Origin: an uncultured Clostridia bacterium
GTDB taxonomy: Bacteria > Bacillota > Clostridia > Christensenellales > Aristaeellaceae
Direction: 5' to 3'
NCBI GenBank assembly: GCA_934663595.1
Contig: CAKUKM010000001.1
Span: 124,001 to 188,000, forward strand
Length of the DNA stretch: 64,000 nucleotides
The position numbers were made by a program, and so were the translations under genes. The notes beneath the pieces were generated by a model. It saw only the letters and a program-made list of their open reading frames with translations. It was not told the DNA's origin and made no database searches. Shown piece by piece: positions 25,548 to 33,287 of this stretch; positions within the stretch are counted from its first letter, which is position 1, and each line of letters starts with the position of its first letter.

Positions 25548-26318
25548 ATGCAATACGGAATGCCGAGCCTGATCGAATGTGCGGGAATCGAGGAAAACGT
25601 GCGCCTTTGCCGCGCGTTTGGGCTGGATTTCATTGAGCTGAATATGAATCTGCCGATGTTCCAGCCGGACGAGCTGTCGCGCGCGATCGATTATGCGCAG
25701 AAGCACGGCGTTGGGATTACGATTCATGCCGACGAAAATCTGGATTGCATGGATTTTTCCGCGCCGGTCGCGAACGCCTATTTGTCTGTGTTGATCGATA
25801 CCATTCAAATCGCGCGAGAATACGGCGTGCCGACGGTGAATCTTCATCTGAATCGCGGGGTTTATTTTAGTCTGCCGGACCGCAGGACCTTTCTGTACGA
25901 CGTTTATCGCGAGCGCTATCTTGCCCGCGTTCAGGAAATGCGCGATCGCTGCGCGGAGGCGGCGGGAAAGGATGTGCGCGTTCTGATCGAGAATACGAAC
26001 GGCTTTCTGCCGTTTCAAAAGGCGGCGATCGAGCTGCTCCTGAAGCGCGATGCGTTCGGGCTCACATGGGATATCGGGCATTCGCAAACCGCAGCGATCG
26101 ACGACGCCTCGTTTCTGCTCCAGCATTTGCATCGCATCGGGCATTTTCATATTCACGATGCGCGCGGCGGAGAGTGCCATCTTGCGCTCGGCGCGGGCGA
26201 AACGGATATCCGCCGCTATCTCGCGCTTGCGGAAGAGCGAAACACGCGCTGCGTTATTGAGGTCAAAACCGCCGAAACGCTCGCGCAATCGGTTGCATGG
26301 ATGCATTCGGGTGAATAA
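25548..26318 (+). CDS. Sugar phosphate isomerase/epimerase-like TIM barrel (AP endonuclease family 2 fold)
   Basis: 256 residues. It shows the xylose-isomerase-like barrel pattern: ENTNGFLPF with a metal Glu, TWDIGHSQ with Asp-His, GHFHIHDARGGE with His-x-His, and a final VIEVKT. The start at 25548 follows GCAGGAGGAAAT. The previous terminator sits within its leader, so its promoter must be weak or read-through is used. The substrate is not deducible; IolE/Hyi-type isomerases and endonuclease IV share this fold, but the zinc ligands of Nfo are not fully matched. Confidence 0.75.
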   Translation: MQYGMPSLIECAGIEENVRLCRAFGLDFIELNMNLPMFQPDELSRAIDYAQKHGVGITIHADENLDCMDFSAPVANAYLSVLIDTIQIAREYGVPTVNLHLNRGVYFSLPDRRTFLYDVYRERYLARVQEMRDRCAEAAGKDVRVLIENTNGFLPFQKAAIELLLKRDAFGLTWDIGHSQTAAIDDASFLLQHLHRIGHFHIHDARGGECHLALGAGETDIRRYLALAEERNTRCVIEVKTAETLAQSVAWMHSGE

Positions 26319-26323
26319 AAAGA

Positions 26324-26360
26324 GAGCCTTGGCGGCGGTTCGTCAAGGCTCCTCGTTTTT
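26324..26360. terminator. Bidirectional terminator between the TIM-barrel and TetR genes
   Basis: 8-bp stem GAGCCTTG (26324-26331)/CAAGGCTC (26344-26351), then TTTTT at 26356-26360 overlapping the end of the convergent TetR gene. Confidence 0.78.
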
Positions 26361-27055
26361 CAGTTTTCGGGAAGGGGAAAATCAAATCGCATCGACAGCA
26401 TTTTGAACAGCTCCTGAAGCACGCTCTCGGCCAGCTTCAAAATGTCGAGCTGCTGGATGGTCAGTATGATCGACTGAATTTCCTCCTGCGGCACACAATA
26501 GGCGCGCAGCGCCATCGTAAGGAAGCTCTCCAGCTTGCGATCGAGCGTAAAATACTTGTCGCACGGGCGCGCCATATAGTTGCGCATCATGCCCGAGGAA
26601 CCGATTTCCATTTCGTAAAAGTCGCTCAGGCCGCGATCCGGCTGGTATTTGCCCAGCAGACGATGCAGCGCCGACGACGTTTTCTGATACACATATTCCG
26701 CCGTGCGCGGGTGAGAATAGGTTTCGACATAGACCTCGCGCACGTTTTCGTTCAGCTCCGCAATCGCCAGCTGCACCGACGTTTCCACCGCGTACAGCAG
26801 CGCCGGCGAGGCGCTTTCGCCCACCACGCGCCCGGCGAATTCGAACTGGTTTTCAAACATCGATTCTGCCAGATCCAGCAAAACGCCGTCCTTGCTGCGG
26901 AAGATGTTCTGGAAAGTGCTGACCGATACGTCCGCGTCCCGGATAATGTCGGTCATGCGCGTTTGATAATAGCCCTTTTCGATAAACAGCTTTACGCATG
27001 CGGACAGTATGCGTCGCTTGGAATCCTGACTGTCATAACGTCTGCTAATGGTAAT
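26360..27055 (-). CDS. TetR/AcrR-family regulator with apparent non-canonical (ATT) start
   Basis: The frame encodes a TetR regulator. From the only ATG (26956) it has 198 residues and lacks helix 1 of the DNA-binding domain. The open frame continues upstream and encodes exactly the missing part (SKRRILSACVKLFIEKGYYQ) up to a stop at 27065-27067. No ATG, GTG or TTG occurs there. The best initiators are ATT at 27055-27053 or 27049-27047, after GAAGGGG (27066-27060). The promoter places the mRNA start near 27080, so the upstream frame is transcribed. Either AUU is used, or the start codon has been lost. The ligand domain is long and hydrophobic; targets are unknown. Confidence 0.7.
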   Translation of the reverse strand: MTISRRYDSQDSKRRILSACVKLFIEKGYYQTRMTDIIRDADVSVSTFQNIFRSKDGVLLDLAESMFENQFEFAGRVVGESASPALLYAVETSVQLAIAELNENVREVYVETYSHPRTAEYVYQKTSSALHRLLGKYQPDRGLSDFYEMEIGSSGMMRNYMARPCDKYFTLDRKLESFLTMALRAYCVPQEEIQSIILTIQQLDILKLAESVLQELFKMLSMRFDFPLPEN

Positions 27056-27086
27056 CGCGCCCCTTCACGATAACAATCTTTTTACT

Positions 27087-27116
27087 ATTATACCATAAAT
27101 TCAGCGGCGTTTGCAA
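27087..27116 (-). promoter_or_regulatory. Sigma-A promoter of the TetR gene
   Basis: Minus strand TTGCAA (27116-27111), 18-base spacer, TATAAT (27092-27087). Confidence 0.7.
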
Positions 27117-27138
27117 CTGCATCCACGGTAAAATCGAA

Positions 27139-27765
27139 CTATTCTTCCTCGAAATCCGAAAAAAGTTCTTCTAATGCCCCGCTGATTGAGTCCCAGGAAA
27201 AGCCGCGCCGCGCCAGCGCCTGCGAAAGCTTGCCGCGCGATTCGCGGGCGGGGAGGGAGGAATAGCGGCGCAGCAGCTTTTCCGCCGCCGCGCGGGCCGC
27301 CTGCGTTTGCTGTTCCTCGTCCAGAATGGAGAGCGCTTCTTCCGCATCTTCATCGGAAACGCCCTTTGCGCGCAGCTTGCGCTTGAGCTGGTAAAGGCCG
27401 ACCGGCTTCGTCGCGGCGTTTTCGACATAGCGGGAGGCGAGCGCGGAATCGTCGATCAGCCCGGAGGCCTCGAGCCGCTCGAGCACGGCGCGTACGCACG
27501 CGGGCACATATCCCTTCGCGAGCAGGTTTTTCTGAATTTCCGCGCGCGTTTTTGCGCTGAAATCGAGATAGGAGAGCGCGGCTTCATAGGCGTCGGCCAG
27601 CTGCGCGGCGGCGAGACGATCCTCATAAGCGTCGAAATCGATCGAATCGCCCGTTTCAACCGGAAGCAATTTGAAGTTCTGATTGCGAATGCGCAGCGCG
27701 CGGCCATCGTCGCTGGAGACGACGGTCAGGGCGCGCAGCACGCGAATATCGGCAACGATGCTCAT
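27139..27765 (-). CDS. recX: Regulatory protein RecX
   Basis: 208 residues, made of repeated three-helix RecX modules: ALSYLDFSAKTRAEIQKNL with YVPACVRAVLERLEASGLIDD, then KLRAKGVSDEDAEEALSIL, then KLSQALARRGFSWDSISGAL. RecX binds RecA filaments and inhibits recombinase activity and SOS signalling. The ATG at 27765 follows AGGAGGAAGG; an in-frame ATG at 27786 does not. recA is not in the window. It is divergent from yebC. No clear terminator is seen between recX and the downstream TetR promoter region. Confidence 0.9.
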   Translation of the reverse strand: MSIVADIRVLRALTVVSSDDGRALRIRNQNFKLLPVETGDSIDFDAYEDRLAAAQLADAYEAALSYLDFSAKTRAEIQKNLLAKGYVPACVRAVLERLEASGLIDDSALASRYVENAATKPVGLYQLKRKLRAKGVSDEDAEEALSILDEEQQTQAARAAAEKLLRRYSSLPARESRGKLSQALARRGFSWDSISGALEELFSDFEEE

Positions 27766-27824
27766 TTCCCTTCCTCCTGTCCGCATTTGAAACGCACTCT
27801 AAACAGAATTATACATAGTTTTCC

Positions 27825-27854
27825 TTGACGAAACCACCCTGTCTGTGTTATGAT
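27825..27854 (+). promoter_or_regulatory. Promoter of yebC
   Basis: TTGACG (27825-27830), 18-base spacer, TATGAT (27849-27854), with TG upstream of the -10. Confidence 0.7.
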
Positions 27855-27885
27855 AAGCATATATTTTGCTCAGGAGGGATCGTCC

Positions 27886-28638
27886 ATGTCCGGACATAAT
27901 AAATGGTCAACCATTAAAAATAAGAAGGCCAAGACCGACGCTGCGAAGGGCAAGATCTTTACCAAGATCGGCCGCGAGATCGTGATCGCGGTAAAGGCCG
28001 GCGGCAGCGCAGATCCTGCGCAGAACAGCAAGCTGAAGGACGTCATCGCCAAGGCGAAGGCGGCGAACATGCCGAACGACAACATTCAGCGCTCCATTAA
28101 GAAGGCCGCCGGTGAAGGCGAGTCCGCGAACTACAAGGAGGTCACCTACGAGGGCTACGCGCCGTGCGGCGTTGCGGTCATCGTCGAGGTGGTTACGGAT
28201 AACCTGAATCGTACCGCCAGCGAGGTGCGCCACATTTTCGACAAGTGCGGCGGCTCCCTGGGCGCGACCGGCTGCGTCAGCTGGAAGTTTGAGCGCAAGG
28301 GCGTAATCGTCGTGGACAATTCCAAGGGCCTGGACGAGGACGAGCTGATGATGCTCGCGCTCGACTGCGGCGCGGCGGACGTCGAAATGGACGGCGACAG
28401 CGCGGTGATCTATACCGATCCCGCGGATTTCTCCTCCGTGCGCGATCAGCTGGAGGCGGCGGGCTGCACGTTCCTGTCTGCGGAGCGCGCGATGATTCCG
28501 ACCACCACCACGGCGCTGCCGGACGAGGAATCGGTCGAAAAGGTCACGCGTCTGCTCGACTGGCTCGAGGACTACGAGGATACCGAGAGCGTATATCACG
28601 ATGCGGAGCTCCCCGAGGAAGAGGACGAAGACGAATAA
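27886..28638 (+). CDS. yebC: YebC/PmpR family protein
   Basis: 250 residues starting with the canonical MSGHNKWSTIKNKK, which fixes the ATG at 27886 (CAGGAGGG upstream) over an earlier frame extension. Three-domain YebC fold, with AAGEGESANYKEVTYEGYAP and LMMLALDCGAADVE segments. The family was described as transcriptional regulators, and more recent work assigns it a role in resolving ribosome stalls at proline-rich stretches. It has an acidic tail (PEEEDEDE). Monocistronic with its own promoter and terminator. Confidence 0.97.
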   Translation: MSGHNKWSTIKNKKAKTDAAKGKIFTKIGREIVIAVKAGGSADPAQNSKLKDVIAKAKAANMPNDNIQRSIKKAAGEGESANYKEVTYEGYAPCGVAVIVEVVTDNLNRTASEVRHIFDKCGGSLGATGCVSWKFERKGVIVVDNSKGLDEDELMMLALDCGAADVEMDGDSAVIYTDPADFSSVRDQLEAAGCTFLSAERAMIPTTTTALPDEESVEKVTRLLDWLEDYEDTESVYHDAELPEEEDEDE

Positions 28639-28651
28639 GCGGTCTGAATGC

Positions 28652-28684
28652 AAAGGGGCGGAAATGCGTTTTCCGTCCCTTTTG
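28652..28684 (+). terminator. Terminator of yebC
   Basis: Stem AAAGGG.CGGAAA pairing with TTTCCG.CCCTTT around a TGCG loop, followed by TTTT. Confidence 0.82.
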
Positions 28685-28696
28685 TCATGCCGTTTA

Positions 28697-28724
28697 TAGA
28701 CAGTTGATCTACATCGCCTATAAT
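28697..28724 (+). promoter_or_regulatory. Putative promoter of the accessory dnaK
   Basis: TAGACA (28697-28702), 16-base spacer, TATAAT (28719-28724). No CIRCE (HrcA) palindrome is seen here, unlike the usual class I heat-shock dnaK. Confidence 0.6.
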
Positions 28725-28755
28725 TCCATCATACAATGCATAAGGAGGAAGCGCA

Positions 28756-30507
28756 ATGGCAAAGACGATCGGCATCGATCTGGGCACGACGAATTCCTGC
28801 GTGGCGGTTTGCGAGGGCGGCGAGGCGCAGGTGATTCCCAATTCGGAGGGCGGACGCACGACGCCGTCGGTCGTTGCGTTTGCAAAAAACGGCGAGCGGC
28901 TGGTGGGCCAGATCGCAAAGCGGCAGGCGGTTACGAACGCGGAGCGCACGATTCAGTCGATCAAGCGCGATATGGGTTCGGACCGGCGCGTTTCTATCGA
29001 CGGAAAGAAGTATTCGCCGCAGGAAATTTCCGCGATGATTCTAATGAAGCTGAAGACCGACGCGGAGGCGTATCTGGGCGAAAGGGTCACGGACGCGGTC
29101 ATCACTGTGCCGGCGTATTTTTCCGACGCGCAGCGCCAGGCGACCAAGGACGCGGGCACGATCGCGGGCCTGAATGTGAAGCGAATCCTGAACGAGCCGA
29201 CGGCGGCGGCGCTCGCTTACGGCGTGGATCGCGAGGAGCCGCAGAAGATCATGGTGTTCGATCTGGGCGGCGGCACGTTCGACGTGTCGATTCTCGATAT
29301 CAATTCCGACGTGATCGAGGTGCTGGCGACGGCGGGCAACAACCGCCTGGGCGGCGACGATTTCGACGCGCGCATCGCGGATTATCTGATCGATAATTTC
29401 AAACGCGAGCAGAAAATCGACCTGCGCCGCGATCCGGTGGCGATGCAGCGCGTGCTCGAGGCGGCCGAAAAGGCGAAGATCGAGCTCTCCGGCGTAATGA
29501 GCGTGAGCATCAATCTGCCGTTCCTGACCGCCGATCGCGACGGCCCGAAGCACATGGAGGCCACGCTGACCCGCGCGAAGTTCGACGAGCTGACGCGCGA
29601 TCTCGTGGACGCCACGATGGGCCCGGCGCAGCAGGCAATGGCGGATTCGGGCCTTACGCTCGCGCAGCTCGGCAAGGTGCTGCTGGTGGGCGGCTCGAGC
29701 CGCATTCCCGCCGTGCAGGAGGCGGTGCGCCGATTTACCGGCAAGGAGCCGTTCCGCGGAGTCAATCCGGATGAATGCGTCGCGATGGGCGCGGCGCTGC
29801 AGGGCGGCGTAATGACCGGCGAGGTGCGAAATCTGCTGCTGCTGGACGTAACGCCGCTGTCGCTCGGCATTGAGACCGTCGGCAATGTGTTTTCAAAGAT
29901 CATCGATCGCAATTCCACGCTGCCGATCGAGCGCAGCCAGATTTTTACCACCGCGGCGAGCTTCCAGCGCGCGGTTGAGGTGCACGTGCTGCAGGGCGAG
30001 CGGATGATCGCCAGCGAAAATAAGACGCTCGGCAAATTCCGCCTGACCGGCATTCGCCCGGCGATGCGGGGCGTTCCGCAGATCGAGGTGAAATTTTCGA
30101 TCGATACCAACGGCATCGTGCACGTTTCCGCCAAGGATCTCGGCACCGGCCGCGAACAGGCGATCACGCTTGCAAATTCCTCGAACCTGAGCCGCGAGGA
30201 GATTGAGCGCGCAATGCGCGATGCGGAAATCTACGCCGCCGAGGATGCGAAAAAGCGCGCGGAGGCCGATTTGAATCACCGCTGCGACGATTTGCTCGCG
30301 CGGGGCGAGGCGACGGCGCGCAAATGCCCGAAGGACGAGCGGAAATTGCTGGAGGAAAAGCTGGACGCGATCAAGCGCGCGCGCAGAAGAAGCGATTCGG
30401 CCGCGCTCGAGCAGGCGCTGAACGCGCTGGAGGACGCGATGAAGCGCGTCAATCCCTCTTCGTCCGAGGACGGCGCTTATTCCGCCGAATACGAGCGGGA
30501 AGAATAA
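28756..30507 (+). CDS. Hsp70 chaperone DnaK, short accessory paralogue
   Basis: 583 residues versus 605-640 for housekeeping DnaK. The nucleotide-binding domain is intact: GIDLGTTNSCVAV, DLGGGTFDVSIL, and LVGGSSRIPAVQE. The substrate domain includes DVTPLSLGIET and the beta-sandwich VHVLQGERMIASENKTLG. The helical lid is short and ends in a Ser/Glu tail (EDGAYSAEYEREE) without the usual EEVD-like or glycine-rich end. It is not linked to hrcA, grpE or dnaJ. The next genes include a non-standard J-domain protein, so this is likely a dedicated Hsp70 pair. AAGGAGGAAG precedes the ATG. Confidence 0.92.
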   Translation: MAKTIGIDLGTTNSCVAVCEGGEAQVIPNSEGGRTTPSVVAFAKNGERLVGQIAKRQAVTNAERTIQSIKRDMGSDRRVSIDGKKYSPQEISAMILMKLKTDAEAYLGERVTDAVITVPAYFSDAQRQATKDAGTIAGLNVKRILNEPTAAALAYGVDREEPQKIMVFDLGGGTFDVSILDINSDVIEVLATAGNNRLGGDDFDARIADYLIDNFKREQKIDLRRDPVAMQRVLEAAEKAKIELSGVMSVSINLPFLTADRDGPKHMEATLTRAKFDELTRDLVDATMGPAQQAMADSGLTLAQLGKVLLVGGSSRIPAVQEAVRRFTGKEPFRGVNPDECVAMGAALQGGVMTGEVRNLLLLDVTPLSLGIETVGNVFSKIIDRNSTLPIERSQIFTTAASFQRAVEVHVLQGERMIASENKTLGKFRLTGIRPAMRGVPQIEVKFSIDTNGIVHVSAKDLGTGREQAITLANSSNLSREEIERAMRDAEIYAAEDAKKRAEADLNHRCDDLLARGEATARKCPKDERKLLEEKLDAIKRARRRSDSAALEQALNALEDAMKRVNPSSSEDGAYSAEYEREE

Positions 30508-30557
30508 AATTGTCCGCTCGCGGCGTGCAAATTGATACTGCGTTTACAATCGCGCGC

Positions 30558-30563
30558 TATAAT
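30558..30563 (+). promoter_or_regulatory. -10 element before the DUF5685 gene
   Basis: TATAAT with CGCGC upstream; the nearest -35-like TTGATA (30532-30537) is 20 bases away, so promoter strength is uncertain. Confidence 0.4.
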
Positions 30564-30589
30564 CAATAAAAAGCAGGGAGGAATGCGGC

Positions 30590-31432
30590 GTGTTCGGGTA
30601 TATCGTGCCGAATCAATCGCTTTTGTCGGACGCGGACAAGCGCCGCTTCCGATCGGCCTATTGCGGGCTTTGCCGCGAGTTGCGAAGGCGCCACGGCCTG
30701 GTCGGCAGCGCGACGCTGAGCTACGATCTGACGTTTCTGGCGCTGCTGCTGAGCGCACTGTACGAGCCGGAGGAGACGGAGGGCGCGGAGCGCTGCTGCG
30801 TGCACCCGGTGAAAAAGCATATGTTCGCATGCAGCGCGCCGTATGAATACGCGGCGGACATGAACGTGCTGCTCGCGTATCACAAGCGCATGGACGACTG
30901 GTTGGACGAGCGGGATCTTGCCGCGCGCGGACAGGCGGAGCTGCTGAAGAGGGCGTATCAGCGCGCGGCGGAGCAGTATCCGGAGCAGTCGCGCGCGATC
31001 GAGGACTGGCTTTGCAGCATTCACGAAATCGAAAAGCGCACGGACCGCTGCATCGACCTTCCGGCGAATCAGACCGGGCGCATGCTCGGGCGCGTGTTTC
31101 AGATGCGCGACGATTTCTGGGCGGAGGCGCTGAATCAGATCGGCGACGGGCTCGGGCGCTTTATTTACCTGATGGACGCCTACGACGATCTGCCGGCGGA
31201 TCTGAAGCGCGGGCGATTCAACCCGCTCAAGCCGTATCGCGAGGATGCGGATTTCGAGAAAATGTGTCTGGACGCAATGAAAATGGCGGTCGCGGACAGC
31301 GCGGAAGCGTTCGAGCGCCTTCCGATATTGAGAGACCTCGAGCTGCTGTGCAATATACTGTATTCGGGCCTGTGGAGCCGCTACGCGCAGCTCCAGAGCA
31401 AGCGCAGCCCGGAGAATAAAGGAGCAAAATAA
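30590..31432 (+). CDS. DUF5685 family protein
   Basis: 280 residues, GTG start behind GGGAGG. All-helical, no signal peptide. The family start is recognisable: FGYIVPN, then RSAYCGLCRELRRRHG with CxxC at about residues 25-28, and CCVHPVKKH near 66-74. Further landmarks are YHKRMDDWLDE and IYLMDAYDDLPADLKRGRFNPL. The two Asp-rich helices (DDWLD, DAYDDLPAD) recall helical isoprenoid-synthase-like proteins, but I do not claim that activity. It overlaps the J-domain gene by one base (TAATG), so the two are translationally coupled. Function unknown. Confidence 0.82.
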   Translation: MFGYIVPNQSLLSDADKRRFRSAYCGLCRELRRRHGLVGSATLSYDLTFLALLLSALYEPEETEGAERCCVHPVKKHMFACSAPYEYAADMNVLLAYHKRMDDWLDERDLAARGQAELLKRAYQRAAEQYPEQSRAIEDWLCSIHEIEKRTDRCIDLPANQTGRMLGRVFQMRDDFWAEALNQIGDGLGRFIYLMDAYDDLPADLKRGRFNPLKPYREDADFEKMCLDAMKMAVADSAEAFERLPILRDLELLCNILYSGLWSRYAQLQSKRSPENKGAK

Positions 31433-32079
31433 TGCAGGATCCCTATCGCGTGTTGGGCGTTTCTCCCAATGCCTCGGAGGACGAAATCAAAAAGGCCTAT
31501 CGCAATCTGGCGAAAAAGTACCATCCGGACGTGAACAACGGCTCCGCCGAGGCCGAGGCGCGGATGAAGGAGGTCAACGAGGCCTATTCGGAGGTTATGA
31601 AAATGCGCCGCGGCGGCGGAAGCTCGAGCGGCTATTCGGGCTATGGCGCGAATTCCGGCTATTCCGGCTACGGCGGCGGCTATTCGAGCTACAATGGCGC
31701 GGGCGCGCAGGAGCTGAACGCCGCGCGCAACTACATCCGCAGCGGCTATTACGCCGAGGCGATTCAGGCGCTTTCGGGAGTGACCGATCGCAGCGCCGAA
31801 TGGTATTATCTGAACGGCGAGGCGAATTACGGCCTCGGCAACCGCATTGCGGCGCTGAATTACGCGCGCCAGGCGGTGCAGATGGATCCGGGCAACATGG
31901 CGTATCGCTCGCTGTTGGATCGATTGGAGGGCAATGCCCATTTTTACGAGACGAACGGCAGCAATTTCGGATTCCGCGCGCCGAACACGATTTGCGGCAA
32001 TCCCTGCGTATCCTGCTGCGCGATGAATCTGTGCCTGAATTGTCTGTGCGGCGGCTGCGGCTATCCGTGCTGGTGTTAA
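31432..32079 (+). CDS. J-domain protein with TPR-like middle and cysteine-string C-terminus
   Basis: 215 residues. J domain at 1-62 with the HPD triad in AKKYHPDVNNG. A Gly/Ser/Tyr-rich linker (about 63-92) follows, then a TPR-like pair: AARNYIRSGYYAEAIQAL and YLNGEANYGLGNRIAALNYA. The final 30 residues hold ten cysteines (ICGNPCVSCC ... LCGGCGYPCWC). It lacks the zinc-finger and C-terminal domains of true DnaJ. HPD implies stimulation of an Hsp70 ATPase, most simply the DnaK encoded 1 kb upstream. The cysteine tail could bind metal or be disulfide-bonded. AGGAGC-type site overlaps the upstream stop. Confidence 0.9.
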   Translation: MQDPYRVLGVSPNASEDEIKKAYRNLAKKYHPDVNNGSAEAEARMKEVNEAYSEVMKMRRGGGSSSGYSGYGANSGYSGYGGGYSSYNGAGAQELNAARNYIRSGYYAEAIQALSGVTDRSAEWYYLNGEANYGLGNRIAALNYARQAVQMDPGNMAYRSLLDRLEGNAHFYETNGSNFGFRAPNTICGNPCVSCCAMNLCLNCLCGGCGYPCWC

Positions 32080-32092
32080 AGGAGGAAGAGGA

Positions 32093-32506
32093 ATGTCATT
32101 CTGGGATCGATTCAAGGAAAGCGTTCGCCGGTTTATGGTGGGGCGCAACGGCGTGGACGAGCTTTCGCACGCGCTGGTTATGGCGGAGCTGGTCGTGATT
32201 CTGCTGTCGCTGTTCTGGCCGACCGGCCTGATCAGTTTGATCGGCATGCTGCTGGCGGTGTATACGCTGTTTCGCATTTTTTCGCGGAATACGGCGAAGC
32301 GCCGTCAGGAAAACGACAAATACATCGCCTGGCGGCGCGATTTTTCCACGACCGCGAGCCAGAGCTGGAATCGCCTGAAGAATATTCGCAAATACAAGTA
32401 TTTCAAATGCCCGGAATGTCACGCGATGCTGCGCCTGCCGCGCAAGGTGGGCGAGGTCACGGTGACGTGCGGCAAATGCAGGCATCAGTTTAAAATGAAA
32501 GCGTAA
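32093..32506 (+). CDS. Membrane protein with C-terminal zinc ribbon
   Basis: 137 residues. Two hydrophobic segments lie at about 24-45 (ALVMAELVVILLSLFWPTGL) and 46-62, giving a hairpin in the membrane. A basic linker follows, then a rubredoxin-like ribbon: FKCPECHAMLRLP and VTCGKCRHQF (CxxC-x15+-CxxC). The AAAGGAGG site is 13 bases after the J-protein stop. Its position in the chaperone island suggests it could recruit the J protein or DnaK to the membrane; that is inference. Confidence 0.8.
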   Translation: MSFWDRFKESVRRFMVGRNGVDELSHALVMAELVVILLSLFWPTGLISLIGMLLAVYTLFRIFSRNTAKRRQENDKYIAWRRDFSTTASQSWNRLKNIRKYKYFKCPECHAMLRLPRKVGEVTVTCGKCRHQFKMKA

Positions 32507-32520
32507 CGGGGGAGAAACGC

Positions 32521-33273
32521 ATGAAGCAGCACATCGATACCGCGCCGGTCTGGGAGGCGTACAGGCAGGATTGCGAATGCCCGCTTTGCGCAATTCAGGC
32601 AAAGCTCGAGGCGTCGAACGTTCAGTATTTTCTCGGCGAATCCGTAATGGAGCCCGATCAGCGCATCGAGGTCAATCAGAAGGGCTTCTGTGCGCGCCAT
32701 TTCCGCCAGCTCTACGATGCGGGCAACCGTCTGGGCCTGGGCCTGATGACGGACACGCACATCAAGGAAATGCTTCGCTCGCTGCGCAAGCACGCGCAGG
32801 CGATGAAGGAGGCCGCCGCCGCGGAGGCGGGAAAGCCGATCTTCAAGCGCATCGGCGCCAAACGCGGCGCGGGCATGGCGGAGGAGGCGGAGCGCGCGCT
32901 TGAATTCAGCGGCAAATGCGTCATGTGCGAGCGCGTGCGCGAAAATATGGAGCGGTATCTGTATACCACGCTGTACATGTATCGCCACGAGCCGGAATTC
33001 CCCAAGCTCTTTGCCGAATCGAAGGGCCTGTGCCTTGCGCACTATCGCGAAATCCTCGCCATGGCGCCGAAGCACCTGTCGGGCGACGATCTGATTCGCT
33101 TCACCGACACGCTCACCGATCTCGAGGTCGCGAATTTCGAGCGGCTGGAGAAGGAGGTCGAGTGGTTCACGCTCAAATTCGATTACAAAAACGAGGACAA
33201 GCCGTGGGGCAACAGCCGCGACGCGGTCAAGCGCGGCGTGAACAAGCTGCGCGGCAACGTCATCGATTCCTGA
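32521..33273 (+). CDS. DUF6062-like cysteine/histidine-rich protein
   Basis: 250 residues, soluble and helical. CECPLCAIQAKLE near the N-terminus, GFCARHFRQL, then CVMCERVRENMERYLYT and GLCLAHYREIL form two repeated C-x2-C ... C-x2-H units, so it probably binds two zinc ions. This fits the DUF6062 pattern of clostridia, whose role is unknown to me. It is the last gene of the chaperone island, 14 bases after the membrane zinc-ribbon gene with GGGGGAG upstream. No terminator separates it from the broken acetyltransferase. Confidence 0.75.
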   Translation: MKQHIDTAPVWEAYRQDCECPLCAIQAKLEASNVQYFLGESVMEPDQRIEVNQKGFCARHFRQLYDAGNRLGLGLMTDTHIKEMLRSLRKHAQAMKEAAAAEAGKPIFKRIGAKRGAGMAEEAERALEFSGKCVMCERVRENMERYLYTTLYMYRHEPEFPKLFAESKGLCLAHYREILAMAPKHLSGDDLIRFTDTLTDLEVANFERLEKEVEWFTLKFDYKNEDKPWGNSRDAVKRGVNKLRGNVIDS

Positions 33274-33287
33274 ACGAATGACAGAAC

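Noticed and set aside
23342..25633. 763-codon minus-strand frame opposite the P-type ATPase
   Set aside because: Antisense shadow with low-complexity composition.
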